From an uncultured Bacteroides sp. (GTDB lineage: Bacteria; Bacteroidota; Bacteroidia; Bacteroidales; Bacteroidaceae), in NCBI GenBank assembly GCA_949300425.1, contig CASGED010000082.1, positions 1-33,240 of the forward strand: a DNA stretch of 33,240 nt, given 5' to 3'. The notes below the pieces were generated by a model. That model was given only the letters and a program-made list of their open reading frames with translations. It was not told where the DNA came from and ran no database searches. A program made the translations under genes and the position numbers. Positions 1-8,007 of this stretch are shown piece by piece; positions within the stretch are counted from its first letter, which is position 1, and every line of letters begins with the position of its first letter.

Positions 1-15
1 CATGTAAGACCTCCT
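1..15 (-). other. Possible start of a divergent gene leaving the window
   Basis: Bases 1-3 read ATG on the minus strand. A perfect AGGAGG (plus-strand CCTCCT, 10-15) lies 6 bp upstream of it, which is ideal Shine-Dalgarno spacing. This suggests a minus-strand gene whose first codon is the last thing visible at the left edge, divergent from the pectate lyase. Nothing of the product can be seen, so this is only a hint. Confidence 0.3.
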
Positions 16-70
16 CATGCGTTACGTGAGATGTCTCGACAAGCTCGACATGACAGATAACATCATAAAA

Positions 71-150
71 ATCTGTGTAAATCTGTCTAATCTGTGTCAT
101 CTGTGTGCCATAAAACACAACGCTAAATTATCATTTAATTTATAGATTAT
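71..150. repeat. Four-unit TCTGTGT array plus AT-rich box before the pectate lyase gene
   Basis: ATCTGTGT-like units start at 71, 81, 90 and 99, so their spacing is 10, 9 and 9 bp. They are followed by the box AAATTATCATTTAA about 20 bp before the start codon at 154. The same unit order, spacing and AT-rich box recur before the permease gene at 8935. No TAnnTTTG promoter box is seen in this 150-bp gap. It may be a dispersed repeat or a cis-acting element. Confidence 0.6.
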
Positions 151-153
151 AAT

Positions 154-1293
154 ATGAAATACCTCTTTATTCTCGCATTATGCGTCTTGTTGGGGGGCGG
201 ATGTTCGTCCGACCCCGTAGAGTTGCCGGAAGAGCCCAACCAGGAAGAACCCGACAAGCCCGGTCAAGAAGAACCTGACGACCCCAACGAAGAGCCCGGA
301 ACTCCCCCTATCGAAGAAGATTACGGCACGTGTGAACAAGACGCCAATGCCCCCATCGGCTTTGCCTGCGTGGAGAAAACACCTACCGGAGGAGCAGGAG
401 GAGCTAATCGTGTCGTGACCACCGCTTCCGAGTTGGAAAACGCCCTGAAAAGCACGGAAGCGCTTACTATATATATTAAAGGTGTAGTGGAAGTCACTTC
501 GATGATAAAAGTGCAGGCTCGGAACAAGACCATCCTCGGCCTGTCCGGCTCGGCACTCACCAATCCCAACCGTACCGCGAAAGGCTCGGGCATCCTCTAC
601 TTCCGGGAGGGGTCGGACAACCTTATCCTCCGCAACATCACCTTTAAGAGCGCCGGGGCTTACGACGTGGACGGCAACGACAATCTCTGCATAGACGGCA
701 CCACAAACATCTGGGTGGACCATTGTGACTTTCAGGACGGGGTGGACGGCAACTTCGACGCCAAAAACGCTTCGGACAACATCGCCGTGACCTGGTGCAA
801 GTTCCACTACCTGCTCGAACCACAGGCCGGAGGAAGCGGAGGAAGCGACGACCATCGTTTCACCAACCTTTGGGGTGGAAGCGACAACCACACGCAAGAC
901 CGGGGGCATCTGCGCACCACCTTCCAATATTGCTGGTGGGGCGAAGGATGCCGCGAACGTATGCCCCGCGTGCGCTACGGACAAATACACCTTGTGAATT
1001 GCCTCTACGACAGCTCCGTAGCCAACTACTGCATCGGCGTAGGCCTGGAAGCGAACATTCTCGTGGAAGAGTCCGTATTCATCGGCATGAAGAAGCCCTA
1101 CGAATGCAAGTCGGACAAAGACACGGGCGTCATCAACTTCACCGGTTGCACGTTCACCAAAACCACCCCCAAAGACATCGGCCAGGCCTTCACCCCACCC
1201 TACTCACTGGACAAGCTAAGCCCTGCGGAAGACGTGGAAACACTCGTGAGCCGTTATGCCGGAGCCACGCTAACCATTGCGGAGCGGCTCTGA
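154..1293 (+). CDS. Pectate lyase lipoprotein (polysaccharide lyase family 1-like)
   Basis: This is a 379-residue protein predicted to cleave polygalacturonate by beta-elimination outside the inner membrane. It opens with a lipoprotein signal peptide with Cys17 at the lipobox. A Pro/Glu-rich linker with repeated EEP motifs follows (about residues 21-56), then the right-handed beta-helix lyase domain. Family landmarks are NIWVDHCDF (185-193), SDNIAVTWCKF (207-217) and RMPRVR (269-274), which fits the R-x-P-x-x-R segment carrying the catalytic arginine of PL1 enzymes. The acidic linker probably holds the enzyme away from the membrane. It stands alone in the window, with no SusC/SusD beside it; a partner locus could lie to the left. 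Family assignment is firm, substrate detail is not. Confidence 0.88.
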   Translation: MKYLFILALCVLLGGGCSSDPVELPEEPNQEEPDKPGQEEPDDPNEEPGTPPIEEDYGTCEQDANAPIGFACVEKTPTGGAGGANRVVTTASELENALKSTEALTIYIKGVVEVTSMIKVQARNKTILGLSGSALTNPNRTAKGSGILYFREGSDNLILRNITFKSAGAYDVDGNDNLCIDGTTNIWVDHCDFQDGVDGNFDAKNASDNIAVTWCKFHYLLEPQAGGSGGSDDHRFTNLWGGSDNHTQDRGHLRTTFQYCWWGEGCRERMPRVRYGQIHLVNCLYDSSVANYCIGVGLEANILVEESVFIGMKKPYECKSDKDTGVINFTGCTFTKTTPKDIGQAFTPPYSLDKLSPAEDVETLVSRYAGATLTIAERL

Positions 1294-1371
1294 CTTGCCA
1301 TGTCTACATTACATTCGGATGAAAGGAGACCGATTATTTCTTATTTTTAGCAAAAAAGTAAAACGGAACGG

Positions 1372-1402
1372 TTGGCTAAATTGGAGAAAAGCACTAACTT
1401 TG
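1372..1402 (+). promoter_or_regulatory. Promoter of the Fe-S scaffold/GGGtGRT pair
   Basis: TTGG (1372-1375) and TAACTTTG (1395-1402) are separated by 19 bp. This matches the Bacteroides -33 (TTTG/TTG) and -7 (TAnnTTTG) pattern. Transcription would begin near 1408, leaving a leader of about 50 bases before the start at 1457. Confidence 0.7.
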
Positions 1403-1456
1403 CGCAAGTTTAAAGTGGAACTTCTTTTTTTAATTAACTAACTAAAAAGAGCTATT

Positions 1457-2158
1457 ATGACTTATTCACACGAAGTGGAACACATGTGTGTTGTAAAAAA
1501 AGGTCCCAACCACGGACCGGCTCCTATTCCCGAAGAAGGTAAATGGGTAAAAGCAAAAGAAATTGTAGACATCTCTGGCCTGACACACGGTATCGGATGG
1601 TGTGCCCCCCAGCAAGGTGCATGTAAATTAACCCTCAACGTAAAAGAAGGCGTTATCCAGGAAGCGTTGGTAGAGACCATCGGTTGTTCCGGTATGACTC
1701 ACTCCGCCGCCATGGCATCTGAAATCCTGCCGGGCAAAACCATCCTCGAAGCCTTGAATACGGACCTTGTTTGCGACGCCATCAACACGGCCATGCGCGA
1801 ACTCTTCCTGCAAATCGTTTACGGACGTACCCAGTCTGCTTTCTCCGAAGGCGGTTTGATGATTGGCGCCGGACTGGAAGACCTCGGCAAGGGTCTGCGT
1901 AGCCAAGTAGGCACACTCTACGGCACACTGGCCAAGGGTACCCGCTACCTCGAACTGACCGAAGGTTACATCACCCGCATGGCTCTCGACAAGGACAACG
2001 AAGTCATCGGTTACGAGTATGTCCACATGGGCAAGTTCATGGAACAAGTGAAGAAAGGCGTTGATGCCAACGAAGCGCTGAAAGCTGTTACCGGTACTTA
2101 CGGACGCTTCAAACCAGAGCAAGGCGCAGTTAAATATATTGACCCACGTAAAGAATAA
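1457..2158 (+). CDS. NifU/IscU-like iron-sulfur cluster scaffold protein
   Basis: This is a 233-residue protein with a NifU N-terminal-type core. The stretch ETIGCSGMTHSAAMAS followed by LPGKTILEAL closely follows the IscU/NifU pattern around the second cluster-ligand cysteine. Candidate ligands are Cys49, Cys56, Cys77 and Cys106. It is longer than IscU (about 130 residues) because of a C-terminal extension from about residue 120 that I do not recognise. In IscU/NifU proteins this fold assembles Fe-S clusters and passes them to client proteins. The next gene begins 16 bp downstream and encodes a GGGtGRT family protein, so the two are probably co-transcribed and may act together. No cysteine desulfurase is nearby, so the source of sulfide is not explained. 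The biological client is unknown. Confidence 0.75.
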   Translation: MTYSHEVEHMCVVKKGPNHGPAPIPEEGKWVKAKEIVDISGLTHGIGWCAPQQGACKLTLNVKEGVIQEALVETIGCSGMTHSAAMASEILPGKTILEALNTDLVCDAINTAMRELFLQIVYGRTQSAFSEGGLMIGAGLEDLGKGLRSQVGTLYGTLAKGTRYLELTEGYITRMALDKDNEVIGYEYVHMGKFMEQVKKGVDANEALKAVTGTYGRFKPEQGAVKYIDPRKE

Positions 2159-2160
2159 GA

Positions 2161-2166
2161 AGGAGG
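2161..2166 (+). promoter_or_regulatory. Shine-Dalgarno site fixing the GGGtGRT gene start
   Basis: A perfect AGGAGG lies 8 bp before the ATG at 2175. It decides for this start over an in-frame ATG at 2139 that overlaps the end of the upstream gene. Confidence 0.75.
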
Positions 2167-2174
2167 AACAGATT

Positions 2175-3185
2175 ATGATTAGACCCGTACAATTTGAAAG
2201 CCAAGACCGCCGCATGAAGCAGATTTTGGCCGCACTGAACGAGAACGGTATCAAAGACATTGAAGAAGCTAACGCAATCTGTGACGCCGCAGGCCTCGAC
2301 CCCTACATGACTTGCCAGGAGACGCAAGGCATCTGCTTCGAGAACGCCAAGTGGGCTTACGTAGTAGGTTGCGCCATCGCCTTGAAGAAAGGTTGCAAGA
2401 ACGCCGCTGATGCTGCCGAAGCTATCGGCATCGGCCTGCAAGCTTTCTGCATCCCCGGTTCTGTAGCCGATGACCGCAAGGTAGGTTTGGGACACGGCAA
2501 CCTGGCAGCCCGCTTGCTCCGCGAAGAAACTCAGTGTTTTGCCTTCTTGGCCGGACACGAGTCTTTCGCCGCAGCCGAAGGCGCCATCAAGATTGCCGAA
2601 ATGGCCAACAAAGTACGTACAAACCCCTTGCGCTGCATCCTGAACGGTCTGGGCAAGGATGCCGCCATGATTATCTCACGCATCAATGGCTTCACCTACG
2701 TGCAGACCCAGTTTGATTACTATACCGGCGAATTGAAAATCGTCAAAGAGACTCCGTATTCAGACGGTCCCCGCACCAAGGTGAAATGCTATGGCGCCGA
2801 CGATGTTCGCGAAGGCGTAGCCATCATGTGGAAGGAAAATGTAGACGTATCCATCACGGGTAACTCTACCAACCCCACTCGTTTCCAGCACCCGGTAGCA
2901 GGTACGTATAAGAAAGAACGCGTCCTGGCCGGCAAGCCCTACTTCTCAGTAGCATCTGGTGGTGGTACTGGCCGTACGCTGCATCCGGACAATATGGCAG
3001 CAGGTCCCGCTTCTTACGGTATGACCGACACGCTCGGCCGTATGCACAGCGACGCTCAGTTTGCAGGTTCTTCTTCAGTTCCCGCACACGTTGAGATGAT
3101 GGGCTTCCTGGGCATCGGCAACAACCCGATGGTAGGATGTACCGTAGCTTGCGCCGTAAACGTGGCTTTGGCTCTGAACAAGTAA
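2175..3185 (+). CDS. GGGtGRT family protein of unknown function
   Basis: This is a 336-residue cytoplasmic protein. The motif GGGTGRT, which names the family (Pfam GGGtGRT, as I recall it), is present in SVASGGGTGRTLHP near the C-terminus, followed by a Gly-rich stretch ending VGCTVACAVNVALAL. There is no signal peptide or membrane segment. The start at 2175 is preferred because of a perfect Shine-Dalgarno. It follows the NifU/IscU-like gene by 16 bp, and a terminator follows at 3208, so the pair is a compact two-gene unit. Several cysteines are present, including three in the C-terminal part. With its partner, this makes an Fe-S-dependent role plausible, but no catalytic function is established to my knowledge. 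Confidence 0.75.
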   Translation: MIRPVQFESQDRRMKQILAALNENGIKDIEEANAICDAAGLDPYMTCQETQGICFENAKWAYVVGCAIALKKGCKNAADAAEAIGIGLQAFCIPGSVADDRKVGLGHGNLAARLLREETQCFAFLAGHESFAAAEGAIKIAEMANKVRTNPLRCILNGLGKDAAMIISRINGFTYVQTQFDYYTGELKIVKETPYSDGPRTKVKCYGADDVREGVAIMWKENVDVSITGNSTNPTRFQHPVAGTYKKERVLAGKPYFSVASGGGTGRTLHPDNMAAGPASYGMTDTLGRMHSDAQFAGSSSVPAHVEMMGFLGIGNNPMVGCTVACAVNVALALNK

Positions 3186-3207
3186 TTCTTTTGTAATAAA
3201 CACTATC

Positions 3208-3243
3208 AGGAGAGCATACCTTGTGTATGTTCTCCTTTTTTTT
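3208..3243 (+). terminator. Intrinsic terminator after the Fe-S/GGGtGRT unit
   Basis: A 12-bp stem (3208-3219 with 3225-3236, one G-T pair) and a 5-base loop are followed by a run of T to 3243. It lies just beyond the stop of the plus-strand gene and touches the end of the convergent AraC-type gene. Confidence 0.85.
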
Positions 3244-3247
3244 CATC

Positions 3248-4153
3248 TTATCGCAACCTGTCACGATACTCCTTGGGAGGACAGCCCAGCGAATTCTTGA
3301 CATATTTACAGAAAAAAGACAGGTTGGGAAATTCCAGATATTCGGAGATTTCCTTGATGGACTTATCGGTATGCGCCAGCAGGTAACGGATGCGCTCTGT
3401 CACAGTGTCGCTTATCCACTCCGAAGCGGTGCGCCCGCTCACCTTGGAACAGACAGCGGACAGATACTTAGGCGTAACACACAACTCGTTCGCATAAAAA
3501 GCGACGTGACGGGACTTGACGTTGTCATCAGCCAACAGTTTGGTAAACCGCCGGAATAGGATGTCACCCTGCCGGATGGTGTTCTTCTCCATCTTATGTA
3601 GGAAAACATCCGGAAGGTCGGCCAGCAATTCATATAGCATACCGACGATGGCGCACGTAATGGCTTCCTGGTGATAAGCGCGGCCGGGATTTCGCAGTCT
3701 GACGGATATGATTTGAGAGTAGGGAGTAAACAAATCTTTCCATTCATCGTTGATGCGGATGACGGGATGCTCACGCAAGTAAAGGAACTTGCCGAACAGG
3801 TCGTTACCACGATGGAATACTGCCTGGATGAACCGGGTGGATATGCATATGGCGGCACACACGCAGTCCGGACCGGCTTGACCGATACGGATGACACTTT
3901 TAGAACCTAAAAACACCAACTTGCTGGGACTGAGCGTGTCAGTGTTTTCATTAAGAGTAAAATCCACCTTTCCTTCCCTGCAAAACAGGAGCATGGACAA
4001 TTCCGCGGACATACGTATCGCCCGGTTGGAGAAGTTCCGAAGATTATTCAACAACGCGACATTCTGATCGGCATAGTGAACTTCAGCCCCCAACGGATTG
4101 GCATGAAGCAAATCTTCCATGCAAAGTTCTTCTATCATAAAGTTTTTGTTCAT
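3248..4153 (-). CDS. AraC family transcriptional regulator
   Basis: This 301-residue protein has an N-terminal sensory part (about 1-190) and an AraC-type double helix-turn-helix at the C-terminus (about 205-300). Landmarks are ADELCVTPKYLS-like text (ANELCVTPKYLSAVCSKVSG) for the first helix-turn-helix. The second is KSIKEISEYLEFPNLSFFCKYVKNSLGCPPKEYR, cited here by its ends KSIKEIS and GCPPKEYR. The N-terminal part resembles a cupin-like effector domain, but no ligand can be named. The gene is divergent from the OmpA-like lipoprotein and may regulate it or itself. A perfect inverted repeat lies in the shared upstream region. The class is firm, the effector and targets unknown. Confidence 0.88.
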   Translation of the reverse strand: MNKNFMIEELCMEDLLHANPLGAEVHYADQNVALLNNLRNFSNRAIRMSAELSMLLFCREGKVDFTLNENTDTLSPSKLVFLGSKSVIRIGQAGPDCVCAAICISTRFIQAVFHRGNDLFGKFLYLREHPVIRINDEWKDLFTPYSQIISVRLRNPGRAYHQEAITCAIVGMLYELLADLPDVFLHKMEKNTIRQGDILFRRFTKLLADDNVKSRHVAFYANELCVTPKYLSAVCSKVSGRTASEWISDTVTERIRYLLAHTDKSIKEISEYLEFPNLSFFCKYVKNSLGCPPKEYRDRLR

Positions 4154-4191
4154 AAGCAGACAAGTTTTAGTTCATAAATAAAACCAGAGTG

Positions 4192-4199
4192 CAAAATTA
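4192..4199 (-). promoter_or_regulatory. -7 box for the AraC-type gene
   Basis: The minus strand reads TAATTTTG here, fitting TAnnTTTG, about 40 bp upstream of the AraC start. No good TTTG is seen at the -33 position, which is instead occupied by an inverted repeat (4200-4225). That arrangement would suit a regulated promoter. Confidence 0.45.
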
Positions 4200-4225
4200 G
4201 ACATCCTCCCCCGCTTACGGATGTC
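4200..4225. promoter_or_regulatory. Inverted repeat between araC-type and ompA-like genes
   Basis: GACATCC (4200-4206) and GGATGTC (4219-4225) form a perfect 7-bp inverted repeat with a 12-bp spacer. It sits directly upstream of the AraC -7 box. It may be an operator for self-regulation. Read on the plus strand it is followed by TTTTT, so a terminator for a plus-strand transcript is an alternative. Confidence 0.45.
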
Positions 4226-4288
4226 CTTTTTATCCCTATTTGTTTTCAATATCGGCACATCGACAGATGGAAATTCAAAAGAAGTCAC

Positions 4289-4296
4289 TACATTTG
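4289..4296 (+). promoter_or_regulatory. -7 box for the OmpA-like lipoprotein gene
   Basis: TACATTTG fits the TAnnTTTG consensus and would start a leader of about 54 bases before the ATG at 4356. This supports 4356 over an in-frame ATG at 4221, which lies upstream of the promoter. The -33 element is weak. Confidence 0.55.
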
Positions 4297-4355
4297 CAAT
4301 AGCATACTCTCCGGAGTCTGCCTATTCAATACTAAACCTAAAAGATAAAAGAGAA

Positions 4356-5030
4356 ATGAAGAACGTAAAGATTGTGGCCGGCCTGCTATGCGCCGGCATA
4401 CTGCTCAGCAGTTGTGGAACGATGAACAACACCACTAAAGGCGGAATCATCGGAGGCGGTTCGGGGACGGCCGCGGGTGCCATCATCGGTGGCTTGATAG
4501 GCAAAGGCAAGGGAGCGGCCATCGGAGCCGCCGTGGGTGCCGCCGTAGGAACCGGAGCCGGCGTACTGATTGGCCGGAAGATGGACAAGAAGGCCGAAGC
4601 CGCCGCCCAGATAGAAGGCGCGGAGGTGGAGAAGGTGACAGACACCAACGGTTTGGCCGCGGTAAAGGTATCTTTCGCATCGGGCATCCTGTTCGACTTC
4701 AACTCATCGGCATTGAGTAACGACGCCAAAGCATCCTTGCGCGAATTGGCGCAGATTCTTCGCGAAGACCCCACCACGGACATCGCCATCATCGGGCATA
4801 CGGACAAGGTGGGTACTTACGAAGCCAACGTAAAGGTGTCGAAAGACCGTGCTTACTCCGTAGAGAATTACTTGCAGGACTGCAACGTGTCGCCCGCACA
4901 GTTCAAGGTGGTGAAAGGCGTGGCTTACGATGAATATGACGAGACACGTACCGCCGACTGGAACCGACGTGTGGAGATTTACATGTATGCCAGCGAGAAA
5001 ATGATTCAGGAAGCTGAAGCACAGAACTAA
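4356..5030 (+). CDS. OmpA family lipoprotein with glycine-zipper segment
   Basis: This is a 224-residue lipoprotein. It has a signal peptide with Cys20 (LLSSC), a Gly/Ala-rich glycine-zipper segment (about 29-73), and an OmpA-like peptidoglycan-binding domain (about 103-212). The domain carries FDFNSSAL, IIGHTDKVG (Asp150) and WNRRVEIYM (Arg204/205), where the Asp and Arg bind diaminopimelate in the family. The likely role is tying the outer membrane to the cell wall. The start at 4356 is chosen because the lipoprotein signal begins there and a -7 box lies just upstream; the 45 extra in-frame residues before it look non-coding. A strong terminator begins directly after the stop codon, so it is monocistronic. 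Confidence 0.87.
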   Translation: MKNVKIVAGLLCAGILLSSCGTMNNTTKGGIIGGGSGTAAGAIIGGLIGKGKGAAIGAAVGAAVGTGAGVLIGRKMDKKAEAAAQIEGAEVEKVTDTNGLAAVKVSFASGILFDFNSSALSNDAKASLRELAQILREDPTTDIAIIGHTDKVGTYEANVKVSKDRAYSVENYLQDCNVSPAQFKVVKGVAYDEYDETRTADWNRRVEIYMYASEKMIQEAEAQN

Positions 5031-5057
5031 AAAGGAGGGGCCTTCCCCTCCTTTTTT
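5031..5057 (+). terminator. Intrinsic terminator after the OmpA-like gene
   Basis: A perfect 10-bp stem (5031-5040 with 5045-5054), GC-rich core AGGAGGGG, a CCTT loop and a T run to 5057. It starts at the base after the stop codon. Confidence 0.92.
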
Positions 5058-5142
5058 AATACCTATATTCCTCCTTCCATCTGCCATTTCGTCGGCAAAA
5101 AGACCTGGCCGGGCGAGGGAATCGGCACCTGTGTCTAATCTA

Positions 5143-5174
5143 TTTCGCCCGCAGGCCGGCAACGGTTACTTTTG
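5143..5174 (+). promoter_or_regulatory. Promoter of the exporter operon
   Basis: TACTTTTG (5167-5174) matches TAnnTTTG. TTTC (5143-5146) lies 20 bp upstream as a fair -33 element. The start codon of the TolC-like gene is at 5209. Confidence 0.6.
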
Positions 5175-5208
5175 CATCAGAATACTTATATACGCAAGAA
5201 AAAGAAAC

Positions 5209-6576
5209 ATGATGACAAAGGTAAAAAGATTGATTACAGCGACGACGCTCTGCACCGTTGCCGTGTGCGGACAAGCACAAACGCCTGCGGACACCCTGCC
5301 CGCCCGCTGGGACTTGCAGACGTGCATCGACTACGCCCTCGCGCACAACATCACCGTGCAGAAAAGCCGCATCAGCGCGGAAAGCTCGGAAGAGGATCTG
5401 AAAACATCCAAGTCGGCCCTCTTCCCCAGCCTGAACGCCAGCATGAGCCAACGCATCGTGAACCGTCCCAACACCACGAGCGGAACCATCATCAGCGGCG
5501 ACAACATCAGCACCAGCCAAAGCAAGACATCGTACAACGGCTCTTACGGCATCGACGCCAACTGGATCCTCTACAACGGAGGCCGCCGGCTGAACACCAT
5601 CAAGCAGAACGAACTGAACCAACGCATCGCCTCCCTGGCCGTCAGCGAGAGCGAGAACAGCATTCAGGAGAGCATCGCCCAGACCTTCGTGCAGATACTC
5701 TACGCCGCCGAAGCAGTGAAGGTGAACGAAGCCACCTTGGAGACCAGCCAGGCGCAATACGAACGGGGCAAGCAACTGCATGAGGCGGGAAGCCTCTCCC
5801 TGGCCGACCTGGCACAACTGGAGGCGCAGGTGAGCAACGACCGCTATCAGGTGGTAACCTCCGAAGCAACCTTGCAGGACTATCGGCTGCAACTGAAACA
5901 ACTCCTCGAACTGGACGGAGACATGGAGATGGTGCTCGTCCTGCCAGCCTTGGGCGATGAAGCCGCCCTCGCTCCTCTGCCCCAGAAGGCCGACGTCTAC
6001 CGCGCCGCCCTCGCCCTGAGGCCGGAGATAGAGTCGGGCAAGCTCAGCGTAGACGCCGCCGACCTCGACATCAAGATTGCCCGCTCGGGCTACATACCCA
6101 GCATCAGCCTCACAGCAGGCATCGGGAGCAGCAACACCAACGGAAACGACTTCACCTTCTCGGAACAAATCAAGCAGAACTGGAACAACTCGCTGGGCGT
6201 CACCCTCAGCATCCCCCTCTGGGACCAACGGCAGACCAAAAGCGCCATACGCAAGGCGAAACTGCAGAAGCAGACCAGCCAACTGGACCTGCTGGACACG
6301 CAGAAGGAACTGTACCGCACCATCGAGACCCTCTGGTTGGACGCCCGCAGCGCACAGCAGCAATATGAGGCAGCCCGCGCGCAGGTGGAGAGCACGGAGA
6401 CCAGCTTCGCCCTCGTCAGCGAACAGTTTAACCTGGGCATGAAGAACACCGTGGAGCTGCTCACCGAGAAGAACAACCTCCTCATGGCCCGGCAGCAACT
6501 CCTGCAAGCCAAGTACATGGCCATACTGAACCGCCAGCTACTGAAATTCTATCAAGGAGAAACGATTAAACTATAA
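5209..6576 (+). CDS. TolC-like outer membrane efflux protein
   Basis: This 455-residue protein is the outer-membrane channel of a tripartite exporter. It has a signal peptide ending near residue 24 (VCGQA) and then the start of the first TolC repeat (WDLQTCIDYALAHN). Two similar coiled-coil halves follow, as usual for the OEP family; the second ends with LGMKNTVELLTEKNNLLMARQQLL. Length is typical. The start at 5209 is chosen because the signal peptide and the upstream -7 box at 5167 agree; the upstream in-frame ATG at 5131 precedes the promoter. The MacA-like gene starts 6 bp after the stop, so the channel and adaptor are clearly co-transcribed. Third-position GC is high, as in the next four genes. 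The substrate is unknown. Confidence 0.9.
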   Translation: MMTKVKRLITATTLCTVAVCGQAQTPADTLPARWDLQTCIDYALAHNITVQKSRISAESSEEDLKTSKSALFPSLNASMSQRIVNRPNTTSGTIISGDNISTSQSKTSYNGSYGIDANWILYNGGRRLNTIKQNELNQRIASLAVSESENSIQESIAQTFVQILYAAEAVKVNEATLETSQAQYERGKQLHEAGSLSLADLAQLEAQVSNDRYQVVTSEATLQDYRLQLKQLLELDGDMEMVLVLPALGDEAALAPLPQKADVYRAALALRPEIESGKLSVDAADLDIKIARSGYIPSISLTAGIGSSNTNGNDFTFSEQIKQNWNNSLGVTLSIPLWDQRQTKSAIRKAKLQKQTSQLDLLDTQKELYRTIETLWLDARSAQQQYEAARAQVESTETSFALVSEQFNLGMKNTVELLTEKNNLLMARQQLLQAKYMAILNRQLLKFYQGETIKL

Positions 6577-6582
6577 GCAGAT

Positions 6583-7806
6583 ATGAAGAAGAAAACCATC
6601 ATCCTCTCCGTCCTCATCGCCCTCGTGGTAATAGGCGGAGCCGTCTGGGCATTGGGCGGAAGCAAGGCCAAGCACCAGATAACCTACGCCACGGCCCCTG
6701 TGGCAAAGGGCGAAATATCCGAGTCGGTCACCGCCACCGGCACCATCGAACCGGTCACCGAAGTCGAAGTAGGTACGCAGGTGAGCGGCATCATCGACCA
6801 AATCTATGTGGACTACAACTCCGTGGTGAAGCAAGGACAACTTATCGCCATGATGGACCGCGTCACCTTGGAGAGCGAAGTAGCCTCCGCCAAGGCCGCC
6901 TTCAACGGAGCCAAGGCCGAGTATGAATACCAGCAGAAACTCTACGAGCGCAACAAAGGCCTGCACGCCAAGCAACTGATAGCCGACACGGACTACGAGC
7001 AGTCGGAGTATAACTACCTCATGGCCAAAGCCAACTACGAGAGCAGCCAGGCGGCACTGGCCAAGGCCGAACGCAACCTGTCGTACACCGTCATCACCGC
7101 CCCCATCGACGGCATCGTCATCAGCAAGGACGTGGAGGAAGGACAGACCGTGGCATCCGGCTTCGAGACACCTACACTCTTCACCATCGCCGCCGACCTG
7201 ACACAGATGCAGGTGGTGGCCGACGTGGACGAGGCTGACATAGGCGGCGTGGCGGAAGGACAGCGCGTCACCTTCACCGTGGACGCCTACCCGAACGACA
7301 CCTTCGAGGGCACCGTGACGCAGATACGTTTGGGAGAATCGTCGGACACGAGCGCAGGCACTTCGACCAGCAGCACCGTGGTGACCTACGAGGTAGTCAT
7401 CACCGCCCCTAACCCGGATTTGAAACTGAAGCCTCGCCTCACGGCCAACGTCACCATCTACACGCTGGACCGTCACGACGTGCTCTGCGTGCCCGCCCGT
7501 GCCCTTCGCTTCACGCCCGAAGCACCCCTCATCACGCCCGACGCCGTGGTGAACGACTGCCCCGGCGAGCACAAACTGTGGACGCGCGAGGGCAACACCT
7601 TCACCGCGCACGCCGTACAGGTGGGCATCAGCAACGGCATCAGCACCGAAATCCTGGGCGGCATCTCCGAAGGAACGCAGGTGGTGACCGAAGCCACGTT
7701 GTCAAATAATATGCCAATGGCCGGACCCGCCCCCGCAGCCGGCGAGCGTAGCCCCTTCATGCCGAGCCCTCCGGGAAGCGACAAGAAGGATAAGCAGAAG
7801 AAGTAA
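6583..7806 (+). CDS. MacA/HlyD-like periplasmic adaptor of an ABC exporter
   Basis: This 407-residue membrane-fusion protein has one N-terminal membrane anchor (about 5-25) and two lipoyl-like halves: ATGTIEPVTEVEVGTQVSGII and the later ITAPIDGIVISKDVEEGQTV. They flank a long alpha-helical hairpin (about 95-160). Beta-barrel and membrane-proximal domains follow. The C-terminus is a Pro/Lys-rich tail (GPAPAAGERSPF... KKDKQKK). In MacAB-TolC systems the adaptor bridges the inner-membrane ABC protein and TolC and stimulates the ATPase. Neighbours fit exactly: TolC-like upstream by 6 bp, ATPase and permease downstream. A 200-bp gap with 23-bp repeats separates it from the ATPase gene. Confidence 0.9.
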   Translation: MKKKTIILSVLIALVVIGGAVWALGGSKAKHQITYATAPVAKGEISESVTATGTIEPVTEVEVGTQVSGIIDQIYVDYNSVVKQGQLIAMMDRVTLESEVASAKAAFNGAKAEYEYQQKLYERNKGLHAKQLIADTDYEQSEYNYLMAKANYESSQAALAKAERNLSYTVITAPIDGIVISKDVEEGQTVASGFETPTLFTIAADLTQMQVVADVDEADIGGVAEGQRVTFTVDAYPNDTFEGTVTQIRLGESSDTSAGTSTSSTVVTYEVVITAPNPDLKLKPRLTANVTIYTLDRHDVLCVPARALRFTPEAPLITPDAVVNDCPGEHKLWTREGNTFTAHAVQVGISNGISTEILGGISEGTQVVTEATLSNNMPMAGPAPAAGERSPFMPSPPGSDKKDKQKK

Positions 7807-7834
7807 ATACAACACATTGTATACCAGTAGATTA

Positions 7835-7964
7835 CAACATACGTACATCGATGCTAACGACATACGTACATCGACACTCACGATGTACGCACATCGACAC
7901 CATCGACATACGTACATCGACACCATCGACATACGTATGTGTCCACCGCAGACTTACGTATGTC
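7835..7964. repeat. 23-bp tandem array in the macA-ATPase gap
   Basis: Five direct units start at 7835, 7858, 7881, 7904 and 7927, each exactly 23 bp. Core ACATACGTACATCGAC is shared with a few changes. The fifth unit carries a perfect 12-bp palindrome ACATACGTATGT (7929-7940). A further inverted half (TACGTATGTC, 7955-7964) follows. The array has no open frame of interest and lies between two genes of one operon. Confidence 0.85.
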
Positions 7965-8007
7965 CTTAGCTGTAAAGAACTATAACCATCAATAAGAACC
8001 ATCTATC

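Noticed and set aside
4221-4355. Upstream extension of the OmpA-like protein
   Set aside because: The in-frame ATG at 4221 lies before the -7 box (4289) and would bury the lipoprotein signal; the start at 4356 is far better.
5140-6507. Very long antisense open frame opposite the TolC-like gene
   Set aside because: It is a by-product of high GC in third positions of the real gene. The translation is low-complexity (Gly/Leu/Val/Ala-rich), has no family features, and the plus-strand gene is unmistakable.
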